Source of the DNA: Calorimonas adulescens
GTDB lineage: Bacteria; Bacillota; Thermoanaerobacteria; Thermoanaerobacterales; UBA4877
Reading direction: 5' to 3'
Length of the DNA: 64,000 nt
Assembly (NCBI RefSeq): GCF_008274215.1
Contig: NZ_VTPS01000008.1
Location: forward strand, 1-64,000
Every line of letters begins with the position of its first letter. Positions within the stretch are counted from its first letter, which is position 1. Below are positions 1 to 9,068 of the stretch, piece after piece. The notes beneath the pieces are model-generated. The model made no database searches and had not been told where the DNA came from. It was given only the letters and a program-made list of their open reading frames with translations. The position numbers and the translations under genes are program-made.

Positions 1-174
1 GTTACCTTTCCTGTATCAAAACCCTTATTAAAAAGCCAACCTTTTAACAATAAGTACCAATTAATAGTGTTAAAAGAAGTCAATAATAATTCTTTGTTTA
101 ACTAATAATGAATAAAACCCAAAACTTGTCCTACTGATTAGTCCTTGGTTTTTTATCCTTGAATTTAGTTATAA

Positions 175-690
175 TTACTTCCTCGAGTATTTCCCCATAT
201 GCATATTTTCAATGGAATTCAGCAAATCTTGAATAACCTCACTAATAGATGCAAACAAATCATAGTTATAAAAAATTGCTTCATCTATATTCCTTGTGTT
301 TACAACTTGTCCCATATACCAGTCTTCAAACAGTTCATCTTTTGATACAGTATATACCTGGTCAAGGAGTACAACACTATCCTTATCCAAGAAAGGGTAA
401 TCCTTTTTATATAATGGTGCGTGATAAGGATATTTTAACTTTGGCGGTTGTATTATAGTGCCATATGTATCTTTTTCTAAATAGTGTATCATGTCTGAAA
501 CTGGGCAAATAATAACTCTACTTGATTTAGGGTTATATCTACTAAATAATTATAAATGGTCTTGCCTTTTGTGAAGCAATTGAAGGGTCACTATTACCAG
601 TTAAATCAAACCAGTGAATGCAATCCTTCTCAAAATGGGTACTCTTTTGTGGATTTTTCGGCAATGCTGGACAGGGCAAAATTTACTCAC
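175..690 (-). pseudogene. MazF/PemK-type toxin, frameshifted
   Basis: Read in one frame the minus strand ends with a segment (KDSVVLLDQVYTVSKDEL) typical of the C-terminal half of MazF/PemK endoribonuclease toxins. Upstream, two other frames supply the N-terminal half, including IHWFDLTGNSDPS followed by RPFIII. The pieces join into one protein if a single extra T is removed at each of three short T runs. Three frameshifts make it very likely non-functional. It would start with GTG at about 690, overlapping the end of the upstream small gene, as toxin-antitoxin pairs do. Family recognition is from motif memory. Confidence 0.6.
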
Positions 691-877
691 CCCTCCCTCT
701 TTTAGTCATTTCATCGAAAATCTCTTTTTCATCATCTGTTTCTACATAGTCTTTATCGATATCTACATAAAACTTTCTTCTCTTAACGGGGTTGAATATC
801 ATATCGAGAGTGGAAACATCCTGACGTCTAGGTATTTGATTTAATTTATAATCCTTAATACTAACTACCGTCGCCAT
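683..877 (-). CDS. Small acidic protein, putative antitoxin of the adjacent MazF-like toxin
   Basis: This 64-residue ORF begins MATVVSIKDYKL and ends in a charged tail. The ATG at 877 is chosen because an AAAGGGG Shine-Dalgarno sequence lies about nine bases upstream; a TTG nine bases earlier is less likely. It sits directly upstream of, and overlaps, the broken MazF/PemK-like gene, the usual antitoxin position. No DNA-binding fold is evident to me, so the antitoxin role rests on position and size only. Confidence 0.45.
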   Translation of the reverse strand: MATVVSIKDYKLNQIPRRQDVSTLDMIFNPVKRRKFYVDIDKDYVETDDEKEIFDEMTKRGRGE

Positions 878-1119
878 TCTATACAACCCCTTTCTTGCTT
901 TTCTTAATTTTCATGATATCACTTCCTTATGTTCTTTTCAAGTATAATTCCAATTCTTAACTTCTATAATATATATATATTATGTCCACATTTATTTAAT
1001 TGACACCTTACGAGACAATTTAAATTCTTAATTCTTTAAATAAAATTTAGCGCTGATTTTTTGATTTGTAATGTCCTCATTTGTATAATACCTGAAAATT
1101 TTCTGAAGGAGTGATCATA

Positions 1120-1491
1120 ATGATAAATTTGGAGGTTTTGAGAATAGAACTAAATTACCTGAAACAGGTTGTAAAGGGTATATTAGGGGATAAGGTTTCA
1201 AGGGAAATAAGTGAAGCAATCGCAGCATTAGTCACTTGTTTCCTTTACACTAATACCTATGATTCCTTATCCCTTTCTTACATCCAAACAATTGAACAGT
1301 ACATAAATCAGATTCAGCAGGAAATTGAACCTTATGAATATCAACTCCTCATGAACAATATCCCCACCATAAGGATTTTCATTGAAAAAGTTAAAAATGA
1401 AATACCAAATGCTAATAAAATAAGGCCTTACAGGATAGAAAACCCTATCCCCAAAGCCTTATTTCTTAATCCTAATCACTTTGTTCCTTGA
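1120..1491 (+). CDS. Hypothetical protein, duplicated N-terminus
   Basis: A 123-residue protein of unknown function that starts MINLEVLRIELNYL and is rich in long hydrophilic helices. The ATG at 1120 is preferred over GTG at 1111 because GAAGGAG lies eight bases upstream of the ATG. Its promoter region and first roughly 25 codons recur at 9687-9830, where the copy is cut off. It is one of the few plus-strand genes in the island and overlaps by about 20 bases the end of a convergent gene. No family recognised. Confidence 0.5.
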   Translation: MINLEVLRIELNYLKQVVKGILGDKVSREISEAIAALVTCFLYTNTYDSLSLSYIQTIEQYINQIQQEIEPYEYQLLMNNIPTIRIFIEKVKNEIPNANKIRPYRIENPIPKALFLNPNHFVP

Positions 1492-1735
1492 TAAATTCAA
1501 AAATATCTGAGTTATCCATTTCTTTAAAAGCGATTGCTTTTATTATATTGGTTAAAATTACCTGATTGCCCTTAATTTCGCCAATCAGAGTGTAATGTGA
1601 GTCGTTATAGTATGCAATGACAAAATTCTCTGCTCCTTTATCTATTTTCATAGACTGCAACTGCTTCAGAATGCAATCCCTATTTAATTTATATTTATCT
1701 ACCAGTTCAGCACATTTAATTATTACCTTGTTCAT
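1472..1735 (-). CDS. Hypothetical protein, 87 residues
   Basis: A small soluble protein starting MNKVIIKCAELVDKY, of unknown function. AAGGAGA lies about ten bases before the ATG, which supports real translation. The middle (YYNDSHYTLIGEIKGNQVIL) has the look of a small beta-rich domain. It runs convergent to and slightly overlaps the plus-strand gene ending at 1491. Nothing identifies a function. Confidence 0.5.
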   Translation of the reverse strand: MNKVIIKCAELVDKYKLNRDCILKQLQSMKIDKGAENFVIAYYNDSHYTLIGEIKGNQVILTNIIKAIAFKEMDNSDIFEFIKEQSD

Positions 1736-1880
1736 ATTGTCATATCTCCTTTTCCCTATATTACTATGCTTAGTATATTATAAGAATTTAGCATATCTCA
1801 ACTCATAATCTTTTAGTCAAATTGGAATAAATCCTTGCAATCCCTTTGAAACTATACTTGTTCCTTATTCCTATTACCCT

Positions 1881-2619
1881 TTAATATCCTTCATCTACAA
1901 TATCAAATTTCCCACTTTTGTACTGATACACTTTCTCCGAAACCTTATTCGGGTCTTTATCTGCCATAATCAGCGATTCCATAATTTTTATATATTCAGG
2001 TTGATATCTGGCCACAATTAGTGTAGTTGAAAAAGGAATTGCAAAAAGATAATCCCGCCATACTTTCTTGTACATTTGATGCTGTAGTGCACTGCTTAAT
2101 AAAAGGGCCGAATTATAATCTGTAGTAAATTTCAAAGTATATATTTCCAGTACCTTACCCAATTTAACTAAGGGATTTCTCATTTTATTTAAATTTTCCC
2201 ATGCTGCTTTTTTCACCATATCAAAATCCACATCATCTCTTTTTTTGTACAAATCGAAAAATCTCCCCTGCATTTGTAACATAAAGTGTATCTATATCGG
2301 CAAAGGCTTCCTCTCTATAAAAATCTAAATCCTGTTCTCCTTTTCCAAACTTCCTACTCTTTAATAGCGGATAAACATTTTTATAGTCAATTTTGAATTT
2401 ATACTGACTCAAAATATCATTAATAATTGTAATACATAATGCTAAAATTTTCCCATAATCCTTGGTCTCCTGATATTCCCTATAAATACTACTAACAGGT
2501 ATAGACACACTGTTTGGTTCCAACTCTACGACAACATACTTCCCCTGTAACCTGGCTTTAGGAAATGTTTTATCTAAATCACAAATTATCTTACTCGAAA
2601 AATCAGCAAAAGTAAGCAT
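1881..2619 (-). pseudogene. DUF1444-like (YtpQ-type) protein, one frameshift
   Basis: Two overlapping frames together make one protein of about 245 residues. The first half starts MLTFADFSSKIICDL at 2619; the second contains KAAWENLNKMRNP and ends near 1881. They join at a run of seven A on the minus strand (about 2240-2246), where removing one A restores the frame. The layout resembles DUF1444/YtpQ proteins, of unknown function; that assignment is from memory. Transcriptional slippage at the A run could rescue some product, but no evidence shows it. A truncated second copy lies at 9831-10161. Confidence 0.55.
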
Positions 2620-2655
2620 TGTCTACCTCCTTAATAACTATTTGAAATGCAAAAA

Positions 2656-2709
2656 AGCATACTCTCTCAATCTATTCCAGCACCTGCTGGCAGTGTAAGA
2701 GAATATGCT
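2656..2709. repeat. Imperfect hairpin, copy 1 of a two-copy element
   Basis: An outer stem starting AGCATACTCTC pairs with AGAGAATATGCT, and an inner stem CCAGC-ACCT-GCTGG forms within it. It lies just upstream of the DUF1444-like start at 2619. A close relative at 10470-10525 sits at the equivalent position beside the truncated DUF1444 copy. Both are followed by CTCCAA. It may be a regulatory leader or a small mobile repeat; the sequence does not decide. Confidence 0.45.
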
Positions 2710-2793
2710 CTCCAATTGTATACCTATATTCTACGTTATGCTATAGGTAAGTGCAACCTGTTTGTTTTAAATTTAATACTACGAATATCATAT

Positions 2794-3376
2794 CTACTCC
2801 GTAGGTTCTATAATTTCTAACTTAAAGTTCCATCCTTCACAAGGCATCATCATTCTACCAAATTATTCTAGGCTATATTCCTGTCCATCGATAATAAATT
2901 TGGGTGTTCTGTCATCATATCTATCATCCCATTCAATACGCCCTTCTACTATATTCCCTTTAAAAGAGATAAGTTCTTGTCCTTGGAATACTTCTCTTTT
3001 TATGAACTTTTGTGATAATCCTTTTCTTATCTTTTTATAAAGCCTTTTTAAGGCATCATTTGAATCTTCTTCAAAATCCTGATGTACCTAAAAGGAATAC
3101 CCTACTTTATCTACCCCAATAAACTCTACTGCTTCCCAACAAATACCTGTTGGATGAATTTTCTTTCTTAATTTGAAAGCAGTGTTCTATTCCATCGCAG
3201 TCTGTAAAAGTTGCTTCTTTTTCATAATCTTTATAATCTTCAACTCCAAGTATATCTGCCATATATCTACTGTAGCAGTCTTCACATATAGACTGGGACG
3301 GCTGATTTTCTTTTATAGTTAGAACTACCATGCCATAACTACTGGAGTTTTTACCACACCATTGACACCTATTCAT
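2794..3376 (-). pseudogene. Zinc-ribbon protein, frameshifted with two stops
   Basis: The intact N-terminal part (ATG at 3376, AAGGAGAG seven bases upstream) starts MNRCQWCGKNS and has a second pair CEDC, a four-cysteine zinc ribbon. The frame is lost near 3160 at a GAAAATT run; one extra A explains it. The correct frame then continues (GICWEAVEFIGVD) down to 2794 and contains two further stop codons. The original protein was about 190 residues with an unknown C-terminal domain. The truncated 89-residue zinc-ribbon product could still be made. Confidence 0.6.
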
Positions 3377-3404
3377 ACAAATTCTCTCCTTTTTTAAAGA
3401 AATT

Positions 3405-3475
3405 ACCTTCAATTATCTTTCTATCACTTCCAAGAACCCCATAATCAGTGCTATTTCCAATAATACCTGTCATTC
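3405..3475 (-). pseudogene. Short remnant related to the 3' end of the gene at 5997-6599
   Basis: The minus strand here can be read as DYGVLGSDRKII, matching DYWIYGSDRKII at the C-terminus of the protein at 5997-6599. About 21 bases are identical (3412-3432 and 6034-6054). It looks like a leftover tail of a second copy, between the zinc-ribbon pseudogene and the ADP-ribosylglycohydrolase gene. Confidence 0.4.
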
Positions 3476-3481
3476 TGATTT

Positions 3482-4372
3482 CTATATTTTCCCATTATCC
3501 TTTATAATTCGCTGTGCAATAGAAATTAAATGGTCTTTTATCAATATCTTTTCCTTCCACCTGTCAGGAATAGCATTGTATCCATAGTATACTCCCGCCA
3601 TTTCTCCTGTAATAGCGGCTATAGTGTCCGCATCTCCTCCAAGGTTGGCTGCTTCACATACAGCATCCTCAAAAGAAGAAGTGTTAATAAAACACCATAG
3701 TACACATATCAAAGTATCAAACACATATCCTGTCGGTTTCAGTTGGTATTTTGATAACTGGAATACCTGCTTATATTCCGGATACTTTTCAATATGCTCC
3801 CTTATAGGAGGTATTTTAGGCTTATCATTAAGATACTGGTAAACTAACAGATTATAAAACTGGCAGGCATCCGTTGCTTTTTGGTCATAATGAGTAAGTA
3901 CACTTTGCAAAGCAGTTATCTCAAGCATTTTTTCAACATCACTATAATATAACGCAACTGGTAAGCACCTCATAAGTGAACCATTTCCTGCACTCATACC
4001 ACCTGTTGCCTGATGGGCGTAGCAGGCTGTTTTCATCCAATCACTGCTTCGCTTGTACTCGCCGAGTGCAATTCGGATAATGTTGCCTATATCCTTAGGT
4101 TTACCATCATACCGTTTTATAAAGTGTTTTCCGATATCTTCGATAGGATTCTCTGGATTGTCCAGGATGCCTTCTGCGACAGCAATAGTCATCATTGTAT
4201 CATCTGTTACTTCTCCAGGTTCCAGGTCCCAACAGCCTCCACCGATAATATCTTTTAAGTATCCATACTTTCTTTCAATCTCATCCTTTGACATGAATTC
4301 CAGCGTTCCGCCAAGAGCATCTCCGCAAGCAACACCAAAAAGCCCTCCAAGTATTCGTTCATATCTGTCCAT
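3482..4372 (-). CDS. ADP-ribosylglycohydrolase (DraG/ARH family)
   Basis: A 296-residue protein of the DraG/ARH fold, which removes ADP-ribose from proteins, nucleic acids or small molecules using two magnesium ions. Visible signatures are GDALGG near residue 17, TDDT at 56-59, NGSLMR near 130 and GGDADT at 245-250; the aspartates D57, D58, D247 and D249 are the expected metal ligands. Length is normal for the family and the gene is intact, unlike many neighbours. The substrate cannot be read from sequence. It lies downstream of a SEFIR/TIR-like gene, which suggests a link to NAD or ADP-ribose signalling, but that is inference. Confidence 0.85.
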   Translation of the reverse strand: MDRYERILGGLFGVACGDALGGTLEFMSKDEIERKYGYLKDIIGGGCWDLEPGEVTDDTMMTIAVAEGILDNPENPIEDIGKHFIKRYDGKPKDIGNIIRIALGEYKRSSDWMKTACYAHQATGGMSAGNGSLMRCLPVALYYSDVEKMLEITALQSVLTHYDQKATDACQFYNLLVYQYLNDKPKIPPIREHIEKYPEYKQVFQLSKYQLKPTGYVFDTLICVLWCFINTSSFEDAVCEAANLGGDADTIAAITGEMAGVYYGYNAIPDRWKEKILIKDHLISIAQRIIKDNGKI

Positions 4373-4392
4373 TAAACATACTTCCTTTAAAC

Positions 4393-4848
4393 TCAGTATC
4401 TATGATTATTTATTTGTGCAAAATATTTTGCAATACTGCATATTGCTTCATCAAATTTATATTTCCAACCCTCATTTGTATCCTCTTTGCTGTTAAATGT
4501 AATTTCTTCTACCTTTTCTTCAAAAAGCAAAGTTAACCTATAGTCGCCATAATCATCTAAAGGACATTCATAAGTAACACTCTTAATTTTGTTTATATTA
4601 AAAAATTCCATAACTATTCGCTTATCCTCATTAATCCAGACCTTAATAAATTTGTTGTTCTTTAAGATAAAATATAATTGTAAAGTCTGTTCATCAACAA
4701 ATAAGTATTTTGGATAAAAATATAATATATCATTCTCATCAATTACTTGTGAAACTTTTTCAAACATACTTGCATATTTACGGTCGGTATTATTGTTGTA
4801 ACGGTTGTTATAAAAGTAATCCTTAATTTCTTTAAAATCTACATTCAT
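4393..4848 (-). CDS. Hypothetical protein between the SEFIR and DraG genes
   Basis: A 151-residue soluble protein starting MNVDFKEIKDYF, with GAGGTGATTT upstream as ribosome-binding site. The central part (residues about 45-120) alternates short hydrophobic strands, a layout reminiscent of PH-like or immunity-type folds. A resemblance to DUF3908 occurred to me but I cannot confirm it. It lies 25 bases downstream of the SEFIR protein gene and 20 bases upstream of the DraG-like gene, so the three are probably co-transcribed. Confidence 0.5.
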   Translation of the reverse strand: MNVDFKEIKDYFYNNRYNNNTDRKYASMFEKVSQVIDENDILYFYPKYLFVDEQTLQLYFILKNNKFIKVWINEDKRIVMEFFNINKIKSVTYECPLDDYGDYRLTLLFEEKVEEITFNSKEDTNEGWKYKFDEAICSIAKYFAQINNHRY

Positions 4849-4873
4849 CTTAAATCACCTCATTTTTTATGAG

Positions 4874-5848
4874 TTAATGGTTTAAATATTGAACAATTTG
4901 TTTCCATATTTCAGTGGCAATTCCGTATGCATCACTCGCATTACTTCCCGTCATAAAATTCATTGTCATTTTTAATTTTAAATCTTTAGTTTTAGTTACT
5001 TCACATTCAACTACATCATTAAACGAATTATCGCTATCAATATTAAATCTTCCATATGACAAATAAATATTTTGATTTTTACCACCAAATAAATTTCCAA
5101 GCCAAATCTTAACTGCATACTTTTCCATACCGTTAATATAAAATCTCAATATAGTCTTTTGATTATGTACAATATCTTTATCGTAATCAAAATTATTATT
5201 CTTTTGTTTGGTCTGTTCCGCAAATTCGTATAAAAGCGATAATATTTTAGAATAACTTTGTTTCATAAATTTGTTTTTATCCAAATCCGTTATTTCTTTA
5301 AAATTGGGAATTATATTAGTAGTTTCGTTCACTATCCTATCATAAATAATTTTTTTTGATTCCAATTTGGGTTTGGGACCTACCTTTGGTACATCAATTA
5401 CATCTACTTGATAAATTCTATACAGTAATTCATCAAACTTAATATCAAACTGGTCATCATGTGAAAAGTTAATAAAATGAAACCCTTCCAGATAAAATGG
5501 AACGGCTTTTCTATAGTCTCCCTTATGCCTCATTATTAAGATTATTTTATCTGGATTATCTTTTATATATTGTATTAACAAATTTGTCTCATAGCCAACT
5601 CCGCCCTGGAAGGTGTCTGCTTTCTTAGCATAGTTTTCAGTAAGAATAAGTAAGATATTATCACTATTTTTTATTTTTTCTATCATCATCCTATTCAAAT
5701 TAACAGTCTTACTTTGCGTTTCAAATTTATCAATCGTTGCATCAACACCGTTTTCCCTTAATTTAGCCGCTAAAACTGTTACCCAGTTTTCGTGTTCCTC
5801 ACTATCCCAACTATAACTGATAAATACCGAAGGATGCTCTTTTGACAT
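4874..5848 (-). CDS. SEFIR/TIR-like domain protein
   Basis: A 324-residue protein whose first 150 residues form a SEFIR/TIR-like domain: SVFISYSWDSEEHENW at 7-22, LRENGVDATIDKFE, then SDNILLILTENY and GGVGYET. In bacteria such domains act in abortive-infection defence, often by destroying or cyclising NAD. The C-terminal half (about 170-324) is a separate, unrecognised domain, plausibly the sensor. TIR enzymes use a catalytic glutamate; E in GVGYET is a candidate but unproven. It is followed by a small unknown gene and an ADP-ribosylglycohydrolase on the same strand. Confidence 0.75.
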   Translation of the reverse strand: MSKEHPSVFISYSWDSEEHENWVTVLAAKLRENGVDATIDKFETQSKTVNLNRMMIEKIKNSDNILLILTENYAKKADTFQGGVGYETNLLIQYIKDNPDKIILIMRHKGDYRKAVPFYLEGFHFINFSHDDQFDIKFDELLYRIYQVDVIDVPKVGPKPKLESKKIIYDRIVNETTNIIPNFKEITDLDKNKFMKQSYSKILSLLYEFAEQTKQKNNNFDYDKDIVHNQKTILRFYINGMEKYAVKIWLGNLFGGKNQNIYLSYGRFNIDSDNSFNDVVECEVTKTKDLKLKMTMNFMTGSNASDAYGIATEIWKQIVQYLNH

Positions 5849-5996
5849 TTTTATACCCCTTTCATTATATCGTTGTTTTTCAAAACTTTACTCTAAGCAA
5901 GTTCCCTGAATTATGATTTTACAATCATTAATTATATAACTAGTTAAAATATCATTCTAGACACTCCCTAGTTCTCCTTTTTACTTAGTTATACGG

Positions 5997-6599
5997 TTAA
6001 TTAGCATTATTTCTTATTAACAAGTTCCCTTTTATTATCTTTCTATCACTTCCATAAATCCAGTAATCAATGTTGCTGGTTTCCCACGGGTAATATTCAT
6101 TTCTTCTTTTTAAACGGTCCAAAACAGTATCCCCTAAATCTGCCTTACTCTTTTCAATAGAAACAAATGCAATCGGGATATCTTTACTTATGGCATATTC
6201 TTTTGCATCATGCCAATTATGCTTATACTTGCCCTCACCATTTGTATAATTGAGCATAACTAATAGACCAAAACTAACCCCTTCATAATCTTTCGTGTTT
6301 TCCATATAGTCTGCAATTGAATCTATCTTCTCTAAATATTTAACAACTGTTGTTTCCACTTCAACTACTATAAAAGGCTTATCTCCTTTACATAATAGAA
6401 TATCTGCGTTCTTTTGCCCTTTTCTTCCTTTTCCGACAAAAGGAGAAGGGGCTCCATCCAACACAGAATGGTCAGAGGATTTTTTAATCCATTCGCTTGA
6501 CAAAAACCCTATAACGGAATTGTGAGAACTACCGTACATTCTGGTTATAATGTCCCAATTAAACATCTTAATAATATTTTCTATAGAAGCAGAAATCAT
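5997..6599 (-). CDS. Probable PD-(D/E)XK-fold protein of unknown role
   Basis: A 200-residue protein. KNADILLCKGDKPFIVVEVE at about 63-82 has the aspartate-strand-ExE arrangement of restriction-endonuclease-like folds, although the usual catalytic lysine is not obvious. The C-terminus (DYWIYGSDRKIIKGN) is conserved in a remnant at 3405-3475, so the gene once existed in two copies. It sits upstream of the SEFIR gene on the same strand with a gap of about 150 bases. Nuclease activity is a hypothesis. Confidence 0.45.
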   Translation of the reverse strand: MISASIENIIKMFNWDIITRMYGSSHNSVIGFLSSEWIKKSSDHSVLDGAPSPFVGKGRKGQKNADILLCKGDKPFIVVEVETTVVKYLEKIDSIADYMENTKDYEGVSFGLLVMLNYTNGEGKYKHNWHDAKEYAISKDIPIAFVSIEKSKADLGDTVLDRLKRRNEYYPWETSNIDYWIYGSDRKIIKGNLLIRNNAN

Positions 6600-6725
6600 G
6601 CTATTATCTCACCCATAATTTTTTAAATAATATAAGTAATCAAACTACCCCACGCACATATATTATCATATCCTAGGCACCTTAAATATAACATCATCTG
6701 ACTTCTTATAACCTTGCCTCTGCTA

Positions 6726-7355
6726 TTAAATATTCTTTAACCACTTCAATATATATTCAGGATTTTCTTTTAAAACATACATTCGTTTATAATTCTCTTT
6801 ATTTTCCAGGATATTTTCTTTTATAAGAATTTTAATAACGCTGTAAACAAGCGTCTTCGGAGACTTTTTATAATCTGTTTCCTGCATAATTTTATCATTC
6901 AATAGTGAAGATATTGTAGATGTCTTTATATAATCCTTATTGTATCGAACAAATTGATCAATAATGGTTTTAACAATTTCTTCAAAGATATGTACTGAAA
7001 TTATATTAGGGTAACTGCTGCTTCTGTCAGGTTTCTCCGTTTCAATCCTTATATTCTCATTTTCTCTCTTCTACGTTGTTCTATCTGCTACATCTTTTAT
7101 ATCTTTTTCGCTCTCCTCTTTAATTTCTTCGTTATCCTCTTCATTATTGCTATGAGTATAACTTGCAAATACTTAATTATAAGAATTTCGCAACTTTGCA
7201 AGTTCATTCATATGACTTTCAACCTGCTTTAACACCTGTAATGCGTTTTGGATTCCTTCAACTTGACCATTCTTACTGCAATCAGGTATATACTCTTGCA
7301 GGATTTTATTTTTGAGATTTTCTAAACTGTATTTGTCAAGTGAAAAATACTCCAA
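6726..7355 (-). pseudogene. Unknown protein with two in-frame stop codons
   Basis: One minus-strand frame stays coding in character across this stretch but is interrupted by TAA at about 7173 and TAG at about 7068. The first intact piece (60 codons, starting MEYFSLDKYSLENL from a TTG) is helical. After the stops come a charged linker (NNEEDNEEIKEESEKDI) and a C-terminal domain ending YILKWLKNI that looks like a winged-helix fold. The N-terminus may also be damaged, since no good start signal is near. No family recognised. Confidence 0.5.
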
Positions 7356-7393
7356 ATTTCAATCGAATTTGCCTCCACCTATGGCATAAAAAA

Positions 7394-7522
7394 TCAAGCA
7401 ATATTTTGACTCTTTAGCCATTCCTCTGTTTCTTTAAGTCTATATGAATTTCCATTTAATAGATTAAATATTTTTTGTGATACAAGAAGGAATTTCTTAA
7501 GGACAAGTAGAATTAATTTCAT
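7394..7522 (-). CDS. Possible 42-residue small protein with RBS in a hairpin
   Basis: An ORF starting MKLILLVLKKFLLVSQK and ending LKSQNIA has GGTGAGG four bases before its ATG. The N-terminal half is hydrophobic, so it might be a small membrane peptide. The Shine-Dalgarno sequence lies in the 3' arm of a 13-bp perfect stem (7521-7581), which would hide it in the RNA. It may be a genuine regulated small ORF or the tail of a decayed gene. Confidence 0.3.
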   Translation of the reverse strand: MKLILLVLKKFLLVSQKIFNLLNGNSYRLKETEEWLKSQNIA

Positions 7523-7581
7523 AAGACCTCACCTTCCTTGAGTTTTATACTCATCCGGATTGTAGGATGGTGAGGTCTTAT
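7521..7581 (-). promoter_or_regulatory. Long hairpin that would sequester a ribosome-binding site
   Basis: The arms at 7521-7533 and 7569-7581 (ATAAGACCTCACC and its exact complement) are 13 bp and perfect. In the minus-strand RNA the second arm contains the GGTGAGG preceding a small ORF. There is no T run after it, so a simple terminator is less likely. It lies 110 bp beyond the end of the PIN gene. Confidence 0.4.
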
Positions 7582-7690
7582 TTCTACATCAGGACTGATT
7601 TTTCCTGCTAAATGACCTAATAAAATTTTACACTATCCTAACAATCACTACTTCCATCTAACCTTATCCCTTTAACCCATATCCCTGTAT

Positions 7691-8257
7691 TTATATGCCT
7701 AAATATCCTTTCCAACCGTTTCTCTCAAACCTTCTTATGGATTTCCCATATTGGTCTTCAAATGTATCTTTAGTTGGGTACATTAATTTACTATTAATTC
7801 CATTAAAAATATCTTGTGCCTCTTCTTTTGTAATCTCTCCAAAATATACGCATAAAGCCAAAATATTATTGTGTGTCAGGGTAATAAACTCATCAAGCCA
7901 TTTAAATTCAGTGTAATTATCTGATATTATCGCTGGAATTCTCAATGCCTGGGCATATCCTGCACATTCACTTTCTCCTGGACCGATTACCTTTTTCTTA
8001 TCTTCGATGATATCTCTTGCAAGTATGTTTATAGATATATCTTTCTTCCTATCTACAATCTTAAATATACTCCCGTCTTTATGAAGGGCTTCGTTAATTA
8101 CACCATAATATCTTCCTGCATTTTTCTTTATTTCAATATCATATACAAATTGAGGAATGATGATTTTTTTAAATAAAAGTTCTAATATATCCAATCTGTT
8201 AACCATGGCTAAATTAATTAAGATATCGGCATCAGATATAGCCCCCACATATCTCAT
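7691..8257 (-). CDS. PIN-domain ribonuclease-like protein (module 1)
   Basis: A roughly 188-residue PIN-like protein, a fold of metal-dependent ribonucleases common in toxins. It starts MRYVGAISDADILINLA with an acidic residue on the first strand; IIIPQFVYDIE follows, then GPGESECAGYA and IPAIISDN supply the later acidic positions. The ATG at 8257 is chosen because it follows the preceding stop by one base, with GGAAGAGG upstream; an in-frame ATG upstream would overlap the neighbour. It is the third gene of an Xre-ImmA/IrrE-PIN set, seen again at 11252-12951 and 23617-25391. Whether it is toxin or effector is unknown. Confidence 0.65.
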   Translation of the reverse strand: MRYVGAISDADILINLAMVNRLDILELLFKKIIIPQFVYDIEIKKNAGRYYGVINEALHKDGSIFKIVDRKKDISINILARDIIEDKKKVIGPGESECAGYAQALRIPAIISDNYTEFKWLDEFITLTHNNILALCVYFGEITKEEAQDIFNGINSKLMYPTKDTFEDQYGKSIRRFERNGWKGYLGI

Positions 8258-8258
8258 T

Positions 8259-9068
8259 TTAATAATCCTCTTCCAAAGGATACTCATATCCGAATTGTTC
8301 AGGAGCCAGTCCGATAAATTCAAGGCTGGTTTTCATGTTCTTGTATGAGATATTCCCTCTTTCGTAGTTGGTTTTTACAAACTCGATATATTCTTTTGGT
8401 ACATATGTTTCTTTTGATGGAGTTATCAAGTCTATACTGTAGCCTTCCCGTCTGGTTAAGGATTGGAGTTGTTCTGTATTTTCCAGTGAACAAATGTCTA
8501 CAAGTTCCTCATATTTGTCAATAGAGCATAAATTAAGTTGGATAAGCCTTTTTAACATAGCCTTATAACTTACTTTAAAATAATTGTGCATTCTAATGAT
8601 ATGCCTTGGTAAAACACTGTTTTTATCTACATTAACAATTTTATAAAATACTTCTTTTACATAGTCTTCAGGCATTAAAAATTCGGAAGCAAATACATCC
8701 GCTTTCGCGTCTTCCGCTTTATGCTTTTCATCATTCAAAAGGATTTTTTCTTTTTTCAGGATGTCAGCATTATGAATAAGATGGTATAGTTCATGGGCAC
8801 CAGTATAGCGCTCATGTCCCAAAGTAAAATTGCTGTTCAAATAGACAATAAGCTGTCCCTCAAAATAAGTGCTAAATCCTGATAATTCATCTGTATCTAA
8901 TGGTTTTCTTATTAGAAATGCAGTCTCTGATAGAATATCAAATATATCAGAAAGCCCTTTCCTCGCAAATTTTATTCTCACATTTTCTGCCAAATCTTTG
9001 ATTTGCAGTCTGAAGGATTCTTCTGGGAGATTCAATTTATTATTTTGCAATCTTAACACTCCTCCCAT
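8259..9068 (-). CDS. ImmA/IrrE-type metallopeptidase (module 1)
   Basis: A 269-residue protein with the zinc-binding helix AHELYHLIH at about 91-99 and a downstream helix ADVFASEFLMP that supplies the third ligand, as in ImmA and IrrE. These enzymes cleave Xre-family repressors, releasing genes from repression. The gene overlaps the upstream Xre gene by 16 bases and is followed after one base by the PIN gene, so the three are translationally coupled. The long C-terminal part (about 175-269) is unassigned and may bind the PIN protein or sense a trigger. Confidence 0.8.
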   Translation of the reverse strand: MGGVLRLQNNKLNLPEESFRLQIKDLAENVRIKFARKGLSDIFDILSETAFLIRKPLDTDELSGFSTYFEGQLIVYLNSNFTLGHERYTGAHELYHLIHNADILKKEKILLNDEKHKAEDAKADVFASEFLMPEDYVKEVFYKIVNVDKNSVLPRHIIRMHNYFKVSYKAMLKRLIQLNLCSIDKYEELVDICSLENTEQLQSLTRREGYSIDLITPSKETYVPKEYIEFVKTNYERGNISYKNMKTSLEFIGLAPEQFGYEYPLEEDY

